Counted from the stretch's first letter, positions 7,180-15,426 are shown. The stretch: DNA of 34,774 bases from CBFDBT01 sp965603115 (GCA_965603115.1 CBFDBT010000006.1:1-34774), one strand, 5' to 3'. Notes: generated from the sequence alone by a model not told the origin. Numbers and translations: made by a program.

Positions 7180-9126
7180 TTAAAGCCCTGCGTGAAGGAG
7201 AGATTCCAGTGCGATAGCGCGGGCTAATTTTTCTTCACCCCTGGCATTTAAGTTGCCAACGATAGAGCCTAAAAGCGCTGGTTCGACAGCCTCGTCATTT
7301 TCAAAGAGGGGTAAGAGGGACAAATGCATATCTACTTGCTGGCCTTTAGATGCCGCGATTAAAAAGCGACGCCAGTGTGCTGGAGCTATAGCCTTGCCAG
7401 AAACAGCAGACGGGCCTTCTTCAAGCCAACCCCAAGCCTTTTCAGGGATAGTGTAAGAGAGGCCTTCGAGAACGCTAAAGAGACGGTTTGCCATATCAAA
7501 GCGCCTTTCATCGTCGGCATGCGCTGACCACCATTTCCATAAAATAGCTTCATTCACTTTGGGAATATCACCGTCGTGGCCCGCCACGAGCAGCAAGGGC
7601 CACAAAGAGATGAGGGAGGTATCGGAGGCGCTATCGCTGCCTTGTGGTAGTGATCTTGTCAATGAGAACCAGTTTGAGGCAAGGTCATAGTTACCTGTTA
7701 GCAGCGAAAGCCGTCCAATGGTCGCTGCATAGTCAAGCATCTCACTGCTCGGGGTGACGTCAGAAATGAGGGATAGATGTAAGGCAGCTAACCCCGTTGT
7801 TGTATTGTTGCGAGCGGCTCTGTCGATTGCCAGTTTAAAAGCTTGCATACGGTCGTCTACTGGATTTTCTCGATTTGCCATCTGGCGTGCAAGTGCCAAA
7901 TCAATTAAAAAGTGGTTGTCAGTATCATAAAGCCGGTAAGCAAGAGCTTCTTCGTCGGCAGAAATATCTAGCGTTTCAACAAATTCTTTTAATAGATCAA
8001 GCTTCAGCCAATTTTGCTTAACGCCCAGTGCCACGAGTTCGATACGTGCTTGGCGATTAAGGCCTGGCTGGCTGATTAAAATCGGAATTGCGAGCGGATC
8101 GGGATTTTCTGGTGATAGATTAGATATAGTAGCCCCCGTTAATCGGGCCATCACTGCTTCTAAAATAGACACTGGGAAAGGCTCGTAAATATCTATCGAA
8201 GACATGGTTGCGCTCGGTTCGCCCCCCGTGCTTTCAGCATTCTGTTCCGCTTCAATTAAAAGCTGGTCGATTAGTTTGTAAAAAATCGGTGATATAGTGG
8301 TTGTTTCTTCCAAGACACCAATTTGAAAATCTACCCCGGAGCGGTTGCCGTCTAATGCATAGCATAAGGCATTAATTTTGAGCCAGTAGGGGTCGCTTGT
8401 TTCATTGCGCTGTTCAGCAGCTAAAGCGCAGGCTTGTATAAGTTTGCCAGAGGCGAGCGCTGCTTCCGCACTAAAGCGCGCTAGCGATGACCAATCGCGA
8501 TCTTTTGGAAGGCGATTAATGAAAGAAACATAGGCTGCATTGTCACCAAAACGCCTAAGAGCTGAAAGGCGTGCCATAACAAAACTGGATATTTCTTCAT
8601 CTTGTGTTGGTGCGGGTAAGATTTGACGGTGGCGAATAAAATTTTCAGCCAACTTGTGAATTGAAGGTAAGGGACCAGATGGATGCAGGCTACTGATAAA
8701 GCCCTTTATGGTTTCACGATTGTAGGCACCCCAAAATATTGCTGGCACATCAGAGTCTTCACCTGTTGCAGCCATAGCACTGGGATCAAGTTTGATGAGG
8801 CTATCTTCAATGACAGGGTCCCGCGTAATAGGCGTAGTAAGTGTACCCTCTCCAGAAATCAGCGGATTGGTGCCTTCGCTTATGGTATTCACATCTTGAT
8901 CGTCCAATACATAGGTTGGGCGCGGTGGAAGTTTAATCGAACCTTTGGGTACATAGGGTCCTGGTGTAATGTTGGCGGGCTGGCCAACAGATGGCACTTG
9001 TTGATCATCATCTGTGTCTTGATAAAAGGATAATCCCGCGCCCCAAGAGGGTGCGCTCGCCATTAAGACGAGAATGAATGCTACAAGAACACCATACTTC
9101 ATAAAGTTATTGCTTAAAGCGATCAT
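7180..9126 (-). CDS. Exported helical-repeat protein of unknown function, xerD operon
   Basis: I recognise no named family. It begins with a signal peptide or N-terminal anchor (hydrophobic YGVLVAFILVLMASAPSWGAG); the export start could be Met9, since MKYGVLVAF is a cleaner signal start. Residues 35-110 are Pro/Asp/Thr-rich and look disordered. The remaining 530 residues are almost all helical, with alternating small hydrophobic and charged residues, as in TPR or alpha-solenoid proteins. No catalytic motif stands out. Its ATG lies inside the end of the 46-residue peptide gene (20-bp overlap) and its stop is 4 bp from xerD, so the three are one operon. I have the impression that similar large exported proteins occur beside xerD in other Alphaproteobacteria. 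An envelope scaffolding role is a guess. Confidence 0.8.
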   Translation of the reverse strand: MIALSNNFMKYGVLVAFILVLMASAPSWGAGLSFYQDTDDDQQVPSVGQPANITPGPYVPKGSIKLPPRPTYVLDDQDVNTISEGTNPLISGEGTLTTPITRDPVIEDSLIKLDPSAMAATGEDSDVPAIFWGAYNRETIKGFISSLHPSGPLPSIHKLAENFIRHRQILPAPTQDEEISSFVMARLSALRRFGDNAAYVSFINRLPKDRDWSSLARFSAEAALASGKLIQACALAAEQRNETSDPYWLKINALCYALDGNRSGVDFQIGVLEETTTISPIFYKLIDQLLIEAEQNAESTGGEPSATMSSIDIYEPFPVSILEAVMARLTGATISNLSPENPDPLAIPILISQPGLNRQARIELVALGVKQNWLKLDLLKEFVETLDISADEEALAYRLYDTDNHFLIDLALARQMANRENPVDDRMQAFKLAIDRAARNNTTTGLAALHLSLISDVTPSSEMLDYAATIGRLSLLTGNYDLASNWFSLTRSLPQGSDSASDTSLISLWPLLLVAGHDGDIPKVNEAILWKWWSAHADDERRFDMANRLFSVLEGLSYTIPEKAWGWLEEGPSAVSGKAIAPAHWRRFLIAASKGQQVDMHLSLLPLFENDEAVEPALLGSIVGNLNARGEEKLARAIALESLLHAGL

Positions 9127-9247
9127 TGCTTATTGTCTTGGATACGTCTTTACCGGGAGCGGGTATATCAACAGTCCACAAGAAGATGGTTCCACCAGCG
9201 ATAAGAAGAAGGGTTGTAACGGAAATAAATTTTGTCATTTTACTCAT
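9107..9247 (-). CDS. 46-residue membrane-anchored peptide, first gene of xerD operon
   Basis: This ORF starts with ATG (9245-9247) and ends at TAA (9107-9109). The peptide begins MSKMTKFISVTTLLLIAGG, continues TIFLWTVDIPAPGKDV, and ends in SNDRFKQ. It has one hydrophobic segment (about residues 7-25) and a short polar tail with a Pro-rich IPAP turn, so it should be a single-pass or signal-anchored peptide with an outside tail. The coding case rests on the overlap with the downstream start, the membrane segment, and my recollection of similar short proteins with a DIPAP...I...RF tail at this locus in other Alphaproteobacteria. There is no good Shine-Dalgarno for Met1. A TATAAT lies only eight bases upstream, so the message may be nearly leaderless. 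Confidence 0.65.
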   Translation of the reverse strand: MSKMTKFISVTTLLLIAGGTIFLWTVDIPAPGKDVSKTISNDRFKQ

Positions 9248-9330
9248 ACTTATTCATTATACCTTCAATAAGGGTTAATAAGTTCACATTTTAAGGCATG
9301 CGAACGGTAGTATATAGTACTTTGTAAATA

Positions 9331-9356
9331 CTAAAGACTTATAAGTCCAGCTTTAG
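9331..9356. promoter_or_regulatory. Dyad-symmetric element between divergent xerD and aroK operons
   Basis: GACTTATAAGTC (9336-9347) is a perfect 12-bp palindrome, and CTAAAG (9331-9336) and CTTTAG (9351-9356) form an outer inverted pair around it. It lies in the 140-bp gap between the 46-residue peptide gene and the aroK leader. It could be an operator for either side; no regulator is encoded nearby. Confidence 0.35.
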
Positions 9357-9387
9357 CTATTATCCTATCTACAGCTTAAGGATCATT

Positions 9388-9423
9388 ATGGCTAAACCGT
9401 GGCCTCTTTTGTACTGTGTTTAA
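9388..9423 (+). CDS. Possible 11-codon leader ORF upstream of aroK
   Basis: ATG at 9388 opens the peptide MAKPWPLLYCV, ending at TAA 9421-9423. AAGGA (9378-9382) lies five bases upstream and is a better ribosome site than any for aroK itself. Between its stop and the aroK start are a GCTTTT/AAAAGC stem (from 9430) and the perfect palindrome GGTGTACACC (9451-9460). The Trp and Tyr codons before an aromatic-pathway gene recall attenuation leaders, but there is only one of each and no clear terminator, so the role is speculative. Confidence 0.3.
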   Translation: MAKPWPLLYCV

Positions 9424-9467
9424 GAAAGTGCTTTTCGCTGTTAAAAAGCTGGTGTACACCCTCAGGT

Positions 9468-10085
9468 ATGAATGAAATGATAGCAAAAACACCAAAGTCG
9501 TCCAAAAAAGGCAATGCTTCTACGGCTAGCAAACATTTGAACGCGCGCAAAATTGGCTTGGATAAAACCATTGTCATTGTTGGCTTGATGGGCGCCGGTA
9601 AAACGACAGTGGGGCGTCGTTTAGCCCGCAAATTAAATTTGCCATTTGTTGATAGTGATCATGAGATCGAAAAGGCTGCAAGTTTAAGTGTTGCTGAAAT
9701 TTTTGAGGTTTTTGGTGAAGATGAATTTAGAAGCGGTGAGCGCCGTGTTATCGAACGACTTCTTAAAGGCAAGATGAAGGTTTTAGCAACAGGTGGCGGC
9801 GCTTACATGAATGAGAGCACAAGAGCCCTTATAAAAGAAAATGCCATCACAATATGGATAAAAGTTGATGTGCCTTTGCTGGTTGAACGCACAAAATTGC
9901 GCGATACGCGGCCTCTTTTACAAAATGGTAATCGTTTGGAAATCCTTACGCGTTTGGCTGACGAGCGTTATCCTATTTATAGTGAGGCGGATATTACCGC
10001 CCTTAGTGTTGAGGGTAGCCATGATGAAGTGGTCGATGATATTCTTGATCTTCTGAAAAAATACATCAGGGAAAGCTATGAGTAA
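9468..10085 (+). CDS. aroK: Shikimate kinase
   Basis: Shikimate kinase phosphorylates shikimate at O3 with ATP, the fifth step towards chorismate. Numbered from Met1 at 9468, the Walker A motif GLMGAGKTT is at residues 39-47. The shikimate-binding Asp is in FVDSDHEIE (60-68), Arg is in DEFRSGE, and the GGG loop is at 109-111. The LID arginines are in RDTRPLL. An open frame extends upstream to a GTG at 9399, but those 23 residues are unlike any kinase N-terminus and have no ribosome site. ATG 9468 or ATG 9477 is more likely; AGG at 9464-9466 suits the second. The first 30 residues are a polar extension before the kinase fold. It overlaps aroB by 8 bp. Confidence 0.95.
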   Translation: MNEMIAKTPKSSKKGNASTASKHLNARKIGLDKTIVIVGLMGAGKTTVGRRLARKLNLPFVDSDHEIEKAASLSVAEIFEVFGEDEFRSGERRVIERLLKGKMKVLATGGGAYMNESTRALIKENAITIWIKVDVPLLVERTKLRDTRPLLQNGNRLEILTRLADERYPIYSEADITALSVEGSHDEVVDDILDLLKKYIRESYE

Positions 10086-11217
10086 CCAAAGCCATAATAG
10101 GTCAAATATACTAGAGACGGTTCATGTTCCGTTGGGTGATCGGGCGTATGATATTTTAATTGGCAGTGAGCTGATTGATACATTGGGCGAACTGATCAAG
10201 CCTGTTTTACGTCGCCACCGCGTTGTGGTAATAACTGACGAGAATGTGGGTGCGCACTACGGTAAAAGAGTAAAAAAGGCATGTGAGACTGTAGGCATTA
10301 ACCATGATTCTATCGTTTTGCCAGCGGGGGAAGCGACAAAAAGTTTTGACCACTATAATGCTTTGATGAATCGATTGCTGGCGCTTGGTGTTGAGCGCAG
10401 TGATACGCTTATAGCTTTGGGGGGTGGTGTTATAGGTGACCTGACGGGATTTGCGGCCGCAACTTTGCGCCGGGGTGTCAACTTTATACAAGTGCCAACA
10501 AGTCTACTGGCGCAGGTGGATAGCTCGGTGGGTGGTAAAACCGGTATTAATACATCCTACGGAAAAAATTTGATTGGAGCTTTTTATCAACCACGCATGG
10601 TTGTTGCTGATCTGGCCACGCTGGACACGCTATCAAAAAGAGAGCTTCTCGCGGGCTACGCTGAGGTCGTTAAATACGGCCTTATTAATAACGCTGAGTT
10701 TTTCGAGTGGCTTGAAAAAAATGGCGAGCACTTGCTAAGTGGAGACAGAGCCTGTCAGGCCAAGGCTGTAGCGACAAGCTGTAGAGAAAAAGCCCGTGTA
10801 GTGGTTGCAGATGAACATGAAGCTGGTGAGCGGGCCTATCTGAATTTGGGGCACACCTTTGGTCATGCGCTGGAAGCACAATGTGGTTATGATGGAACCT
10901 TGCTGCATGGGGAAGGTGTCGCGATTGGCATGGTGTTGGCTTTTGAGGCCAGTGCATCGATGAATATGATTGCCAAAAAAGCGCCGCAACGCATTGCAGC
11001 CCATCTAAAATCGGTGGGTTTGCCTGTGCGTATCAACGAGATTAACCGTTCTATGGATGTTAAACAATTATTAGCGCACATGGCACAGGACAAAAAAGTA
11101 TCGGATGGGAAAATCACTTTCATTTTAGCGACGGAAATTGGAAATGTGATTGCTAGCAGTGATGTCTCCCTTGATATTGTCTCCAAAGTCATAGAAACTT
11201 CGATTTCTAATACTTAA
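10078..11217 (+). CDS. aroB: 3-dehydroquinate synthase
   Basis: AroB converts DAHP to 3-dehydroquinate, the second shikimate-pathway step, using NAD and a metal ion. The 379-residue protein shows the NAD-binding GGGVIGDLTGFAAAT region (about residues 118-132), the signature PTSLLAQVDSSVGGKTGIN (about 140-158), a metal-ligand Glu in LLAGYAEVVKYGL, and the His-bearing LNLGHTFGHALE (about 256-267). The start overlaps the end of aroK (ATGAGTAA arrangement), so the two are translationally coupled. Pairing of aroK and aroB is common in Proteobacteria. The first 17 residues are a variable polar leader. Confidence 0.97.
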   Translation: MSNQSHNRSNILETVHVPLGDRAYDILIGSELIDTLGELIKPVLRRHRVVVITDENVGAHYGKRVKKACETVGINHDSIVLPAGEATKSFDHYNALMNRLLALGVERSDTLIALGGGVIGDLTGFAAATLRRGVNFIQVPTSLLAQVDSSVGGKTGINTSYGKNLIGAFYQPRMVVADLATLDTLSKRELLAGYAEVVKYGLINNAEFFEWLEKNGEHLLSGDRACQAKAVATSCREKARVVVADEHEAGERAYLNLGHTFGHALEAQCGYDGTLLHGEGVAIGMVLAFEASASMNMIAKKAPQRIAAHLKSVGLPVRINEINRSMDVKQLLAHMAQDKKVSDGKITFILATEIGNVIASSDVSLDIVSKVIETSISNT

Positions 11218-11238
11218 TATAATTTCTGAGGACAAAAG

Positions 11239-12567
11239 ATGGAACTGGACCCGGCAATTTGGTGGGATGCGCTCATAAATGCCTCTGTTTGGGCAAGCTT
11301 GGACACGAGCTTACTTTTAGATGCGTGTTTGATTTTCGTATTATTGTTTTTGTCAGGTGTCTTCTCCGGGTCTGAGACAGCGCTGACGGCTGCCTCGGAG
11401 GCCTCCATTGGTCGCATGGCTAAAGATGGCAATAAGCGCGCGGTGATCGTTAGTAAATTGATCTCTAATAAAGAACGACTGCTTGGTGCTATTCTGCTTG
11501 GTAACAATCTCGTTAATATCTTGGCCTCAGCGCTTGCGACCAGTATGCTTATTTCACTTTTTGGATCGCATGGCGTTGTTTATGCTACGTTGATTATGAC
11601 GGCACTGGTGCTGATTTTCGCGGAGGTTTTGCCAAAATCATACGCTATCGCCAATCCAGACCGACTTGCTCTTGCCGTCTCACCTTATATCCGTGTTGTC
11701 GTGGCACTATTCGCTCCTATTGTTCAAATGGTGGCTATGATTGTTCGGATGACGCTTAAGGTTTTTGGAATTGATATCTCCCGTGGGGAACCGGTGCTAT
11801 CAGCGCATGATGAAATTCGTGGCACGTTGGACCTAAAAAGCAAAGAGGGTGCTCTCATCAAAGAAGATAAGGATATGCTTGGCTCTATTCTTGATTTGAA
11901 TGACCTGACGCTTGAAGATGTAATGGTGCACCGCAAGAATATGGAAATGATTGACGCGGATAGCCGGCCTGAAGACATTATTAAAGCCGTTGTAAGCAGT
12001 GCTTATACCAGAATGCCAATTTATGAAGTGGATAGCGATAATATTATCGGCGTCCTGCATGCCAAGGATGTTTTGAAAACTGTGCGCAAAATTGGCGGCA
12101 GTCATAATCGTTTTAATGTGCGTAAGGTAATGAAAAAACCGTGGTTTGTTCCAGAGACAACGACTTTGAAGGAACAGCTAAGTGCCTTTCTTGAGCGCCA
12201 TAAACATTTCGCCATCGTGGTTGATGAATATGGAGCGATTATGGGGCTGGTATCTTTAGAGGATATTCTAGAAGAGATCGTCGGTGATATTGCCGATGAG
12301 CACGACCTTGAGATTCCGGGTGTCAGGCGTCTTGAAGATGGTAACTTGTTGGTAGAAGGTGATGTGTCTCTGCGTGATCTCAACCGCATGTTTGACTGGG
12401 GTTTGCCAGATGAAGAAGCCACCACGATCGCGGGATTGATAATATACGAATCACAAATAATACCGATAGTGGGTCAAAGCTTTACATTTTATGGGTTCAA
12501 TTTCGAAATTACTAAGAGACGTCGAAATCAAATTATGCAAGTGAAAATCATATTAACTGAGAATTAA
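11239..12567 (+). CDS. CNNM/CorC-type transporter-associated protein with CBS pair
   Basis: This is an HlyC/CorC (UPF0053) family membrane protein. Bacterial relatives take part in Mg2+ or Co2+ efflux; the old haemolysin label is probably misleading. Residues 25-175 form the CNNM (DUF21) transmembrane domain with the signature FSGSETALTAAS (42-53), LLGNN (86-90) and FAEVLPKSYA (127-136). Two CBS domains follow (about 215-340), then the C-terminal CorC_HlyC domain (about 350-435) with GLPDEEATTIAGLI. GAGG lies eight bases before the ATG. It follows aroB by 21 bp and precedes the cardiolipin synthase by 3 bp, so it is in the aro operon. Which ion it moves cannot be read from sequence. Confidence 0.88.
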   Translation: MELDPAIWWDALINASVWASLDTSLLLDACLIFVLLFLSGVFSGSETALTAASEASIGRMAKDGNKRAVIVSKLISNKERLLGAILLGNNLVNILASALATSMLISLFGSHGVVYATLIMTALVLIFAEVLPKSYAIANPDRLALAVSPYIRVVVALFAPIVQMVAMIVRMTLKVFGIDISRGEPVLSAHDEIRGTLDLKSKEGALIKEDKDMLGSILDLNDLTLEDVMVHRKNMEMIDADSRPEDIIKAVVSSAYTRMPIYEVDSDNIIGVLHAKDVLKTVRKIGGSHNRFNVRKVMKKPWFVPETTTLKEQLSAFLERHKHFAIVVDEYGAIMGLVSLEDILEEIVGDIADEHDLEIPGVRRLEDGNLLVEGDVSLRDLNRMFDWGLPDEEATTIAGLIIYESQIIPIVGQSFTFYGFNFEITKRRRNQIMQVKIILTEN

Positions 12568-12570
12568 ACC

Positions 12571-14043
12571 ATGGAATGGTTGGAGATGATAATTGCAACA
12601 CTAGGCTCGACTTTCACTTTTGTCGTGGCTTTTTTGGCGATTGCAATGCCGATAATGGCCACCCTCCACGTATTGATGACCAGCGATGAACCGAGAGCTG
12701 CAATTGCTTGGTTTGGATTTGTTTGGTTTGTGCCTATTTTAGGCGTTACCCTTTACTTGCTTTTTGGCATCAAGCGTATTGAGCGCAAAGCTAAACGCGC
12801 TCGACAAACCAGAGGGATGATCGCTCGCGCTGGCCTACTCCATGAACCAGCAGGGCAAGAGCTTAGTGTCATTCGGCCAAAGGCCCCTAATCGCTGGCGT
12901 TTGCATAGTGCGCTGGCAGGGCGCGTGTCTGGACATTCTTTAACTAGCGGCAACCATATTACGAGCTTGGAGGGCGGTCGCCCTGCCTACGATGCTATGG
13001 TTGATGCTATTAATGGTGCTAAGACATCGGTTGCTCTTACCACCTATATTTTTCAAGCTGACCAAGCAGGGCGGCGGATCATTAAAGCCCTGACACGAGC
13101 GCATGAGCGCGGTGTAGAGGTTCGGGTTCTTGTTGATGCTGTAGGAAATTGGTATGGACTAAAGCCTGTCTCAGGAATACTCAGGCGCTATGGTATTCCC
13201 GTAGCCTCTTTTAATCCGCCGTCTTTTTCGTGGCGACTTACTGTTTTTAATCTAAGGACCCACCGTAAAATATTAGTTGTTGATGGGCAGACAGGATTTG
13301 CAGGCGGCATGAATATTCGAAAAAGCCATCTGGCAAATGAGGGAGAATTTCCGCAGGTTAGGGATACACATTTTAAGCTGGAAGGCCCAATCGTTGCGCA
13401 GTTGATGGAAGCTTTTTCAGATGATTGGGTTTTTTCAAAAGGCGAGGAGCTTATGGGCCCGCTCTGGTTTCCTGAGCTTTATGCTAATCCAAGTGGAGCC
13501 GTCGCTCGCGCTATAGCTGATGGTCCTGATGAGGCTGAAGAAAAAACCAGACTTATTTTGACAAGTGCTATTGAGAGTGCCCGACAGTCTGTAGTGGTGC
13601 AAACGCCGTATTTTTTACCAAGCCCGATCCTTAAAGCCGCCCTTCGCCAAGCCGCTCTTCGGGGTGTGAGAGTAGATATACTTGTGCCAGAACGCTCAAA
13701 CTTACGTTTTGTGGATATGGCATCAAAGGTGTATTTTCCTGAGTTGTTAAAAGCAGGCTGTAATATCCATTATGGTCAAGGTTCGTTCGATCACAGCAAA
13801 CTTATTGTCGTAGATAAAATGTGGGCGATGTTTGGTAGTAGTAATTTTGATGCACGCTCTCTCCAGCTTAATTTTGAGTTTAATGTTGAACTCTATGATG
13901 AAGTGACTGCCGAAGCTATTGCTCTGCGGATATTTAAAAAAATAGCTGTATCGCGACCTGTGACTATAGAGGAAATAAAGCAACGACCATTTTTGGGGCG
14001 CATGCTTAATAAATTTATCTGGCTTGCTACACCGTATTTGTAA
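12571..14043 (+). CDS. cls: Cardiolipin synthase (phospholipase D family)
   Basis: Cardiolipin synthase joins two phosphatidylglycerol molecules at the inner membrane. The 490-residue protein starts with two transmembrane helices (about 12-32 and 42-65). Two phospholipase D HKD motifs follow: His231-x-Lys233-x4-Asp238 (THRKILVVDGQTGFAGGMN) and His408-x-Lys410-x4-Asp415 (DHSKLIVVDKMWAMFGSSN). This layout matches ClsA-type enzymes. It starts 3 bp after the CorC-like gene, so expression is almost certainly linked. It is followed after 10 bp by the P1-family peptidase gene. Confidence 0.93.
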   Translation: MEWLEMIIATLGSTFTFVVAFLAIAMPIMATLHVLMTSDEPRAAIAWFGFVWFVPILGVTLYLLFGIKRIERKAKRARQTRGMIARAGLLHEPAGQELSVIRPKAPNRWRLHSALAGRVSGHSLTSGNHITSLEGGRPAYDAMVDAINGAKTSVALTTYIFQADQAGRRIIKALTRAHERGVEVRVLVDAVGNWYGLKPVSGILRRYGIPVASFNPPSFSWRLTVFNLRTHRKILVVDGQTGFAGGMNIRKSHLANEGEFPQVRDTHFKLEGPIVAQLMEAFSDDWVFSKGEELMGPLWFPELYANPSGAVARAIADGPDEAEEKTRLILTSAIESARQSVVVQTPYFLPSPILKAALRQAALRGVRVDILVPERSNLRFVDMASKVYFPELLKAGCNIHYGQGSFDHSKLIVVDKMWAMFGSSNFDARSLQLNFEFNVELYDEVTAEAIALRIFKKIAVSRPVTIEEIKQRPFLGRMLNKFIWLATPYL

Positions 14044-14053
14044 AGGAAACTCC

Positions 14054-15169
14054 ATGAAATTTATTTCAATTATTAGCCTGGCTATGTGTTTATCGTATAG
14101 TGGAATAGCAGACGATAGAATGCGCGCTAGAGATATGGGCGTTGCTCCTGGAATTATGACTCCGGGGCCGCTTAATGCCATTACAGATGTGGCTGGTGTG
14201 CGCGTTGGACATGTGACGCTAAAAGAGGGCACTAAAATCAATACGGGTGTTACCGCTGTTATACCAGCAGATGGGCTGCTCAGACAAAATAAGGTCGCTG
14301 CTGCAGTTTGGGTCGGTAATGGCTATGGCAAAATGGCTGGCATTTCTCAAATAAAGGAACTGGGAGAAATTGAAACGCCTATTCTGTTAACCAATACATT
14401 AAATGTTGCTGAAGCTATTGCGGGCACTGTTGAGTGGACACTAGCACAAAAAGGTAACGAGGATGTGCGGTCCGTCAATGCTGTTGTCGGAGAGACAAAT
14501 GATGGTTTTCTCAACGATATACGTGGGCGTCATGTCACCAAGCAACATATGATAGAGGCCATTGATGTAGCAAAAGCAGGCCCGGTTGAAGAGGGCGCTA
14601 TTGGTGCTGGGGTCGGCACTGTGGCTTTTGGCTGGAAAGGTGGCATAGGTACAAGTTCTCGCAAACTACCAATTGGGCTTGGTGGATGGACTGTTGGTGT
14701 GCTGGTGCAAAGCAATTTTGGTGGTGTTTTAAATGTTGACGGCAAGCGGGTTGGAGAAGCCTTGGGTCAATACTTTTTAAAAGATAGTTTGACCGACGAT
14801 GTCTCAGCAGATGGTTCTATAATGATAGTGGTCGCTACCGATGCACCACTTTCTGACCGAAATCTTTCTCGACTTGCTAAACGTGCACTCTCAGGCTTGG
14901 CTAGGACAGGTGCAAGTATGACCAATGGATCTGGGGATTATATTGTCGCCTTTACAAACAATGCTGAGACCCGCCGCCCAGAAGGGGAAAGTCAGCGTAG
15001 TGTGCGTGATTTATCTAACGGGTCGATGTCTCCACTGTTTCAGGCAGTAGCCGAGGCAACAGAAGAAGCTATATATAATTCTCTCTTTATGGCACGGGAT
15101 GTAAAAGGCCATAGAGGTGAGGTCAAAGCTTTGCCCCTTGATCGATTAGCGCCACTACTTTCAGAATAA
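14054..15169 (+). CDS. Exported P1 family (S58, DmpA-like) peptidase
   Basis: S58 enzymes are N-terminal nucleophile aminopeptidases or amidases that cut themselves into two chains; known members release N-terminal D- or L-amino acids, beta-amino acids or nylon oligomers. From the ATG at 14054 (AAAGGA seven bases upstream) the protein has 371 residues. A short signal peptide covers residues 1-19 (MKFISIISLAMCLSYSGIA). The N-terminal motif NAITDVAGVRVGH (41-53) is typical, as is QSNFGG (219-224). The self-cleavage site should be Gly292-Ser293 in TNGSGDYIVAF, making Ser293 the nucleophile. A longer in-frame start at 14024 overlaps cls and lacks a ribosome site. The substrate is unknown. Confidence 0.9.
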   Translation: MKFISIISLAMCLSYSGIADDRMRARDMGVAPGIMTPGPLNAITDVAGVRVGHVTLKEGTKINTGVTAVIPADGLLRQNKVAAAVWVGNGYGKMAGISQIKELGEIETPILLTNTLNVAEAIAGTVEWTLAQKGNEDVRSVNAVVGETNDGFLNDIRGRHVTKQHMIEAIDVAKAGPVEEGAIGAGVGTVAFGWKGGIGTSSRKLPIGLGGWTVGVLVQSNFGGVLNVDGKRVGEALGQYFLKDSLTDDVSADGSIMIVVATDAPLSDRNLSRLAKRALSGLARTGASMTNGSGDYIVAFTNNAETRRPEGESQRSVRDLSNGSMSPLFQAVAEATEEAIYNSLFMARDVKGHRGEVKALPLDRLAPLLSE

Positions 15170-15201
15170 GGCTCAATTAAACGTTCAAACACCACGCAGG
15201 C

Positions 15202-15345
15202 TATCCTCGCTAACGCTGCGGGCGCGTGGTCACGCTTGCCGCCTTCGGCGGATTGGATAATTATCTAGCAAAACCAAGAACGATATCCGCAGAAGCTTTA
15301 GCTTCGAGGCAAGCCCAAGGGGCGTCCGGAGCGTTAGCGAGGATA
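15202..15345. repeat. Large intergenic palindromic repeat, copy 2
   Basis: TATCCTCGCTAACGCT (15202-15217) and its exact complement (15330-15345) bracket a 144-bp element. Inside it, GCTTGCC (15234-15240) pairs with GGCAAGC (15308-15314). Two small hairpins form side arms: CCGCC-TTC-GGCGG (15239-15251) and GAAGC-TTTA-GCTTC (15292-15305). The left arm closely matches 1686-1722. It lies 32 bp after the peptidase stop and could fold into a long cruciform or RNA stem that ends transcription. Confidence 0.8.
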
Positions 15346-15402
15346 TAAAAATAAGATAAAAAGAGGATTTTTGCGATGAACTGTGCATAAAATGCGTTAA
15401 GG

Positions 15403-15426
15403 GGTGTTGTATATGACTACAACACC
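15403..15426 (+). promoter_or_regulatory. Hairpin enclosing the outer start codon of the small basic ORF
   Basis: GGTGTTGT and ACAACACC form a perfect 8-bp stem with an 8-nt loop that contains the ATG at 15413-15415; the stem can extend by a G-U and a G-C pair. Part of the AAGGGG ribosome site is in the 5' arm. Such a structure would limit initiation at the outer start. Confidence 0.45.

Noticed and set aside
9399..9467. A 23-residue N-terminal extension of shikimate kinase from a GTG start.
   Set aside because: There is no ribosome site at usable distance and the extension is unlike kinase N-termini; ATG 9468 or 9477 is better placed.
14024..14053. A longer start for the P1-family peptidase, overlapping cls.
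   Set aside because: AAAGGA lies seven bases before ATG 14054, and that start gives a clean signal peptide.
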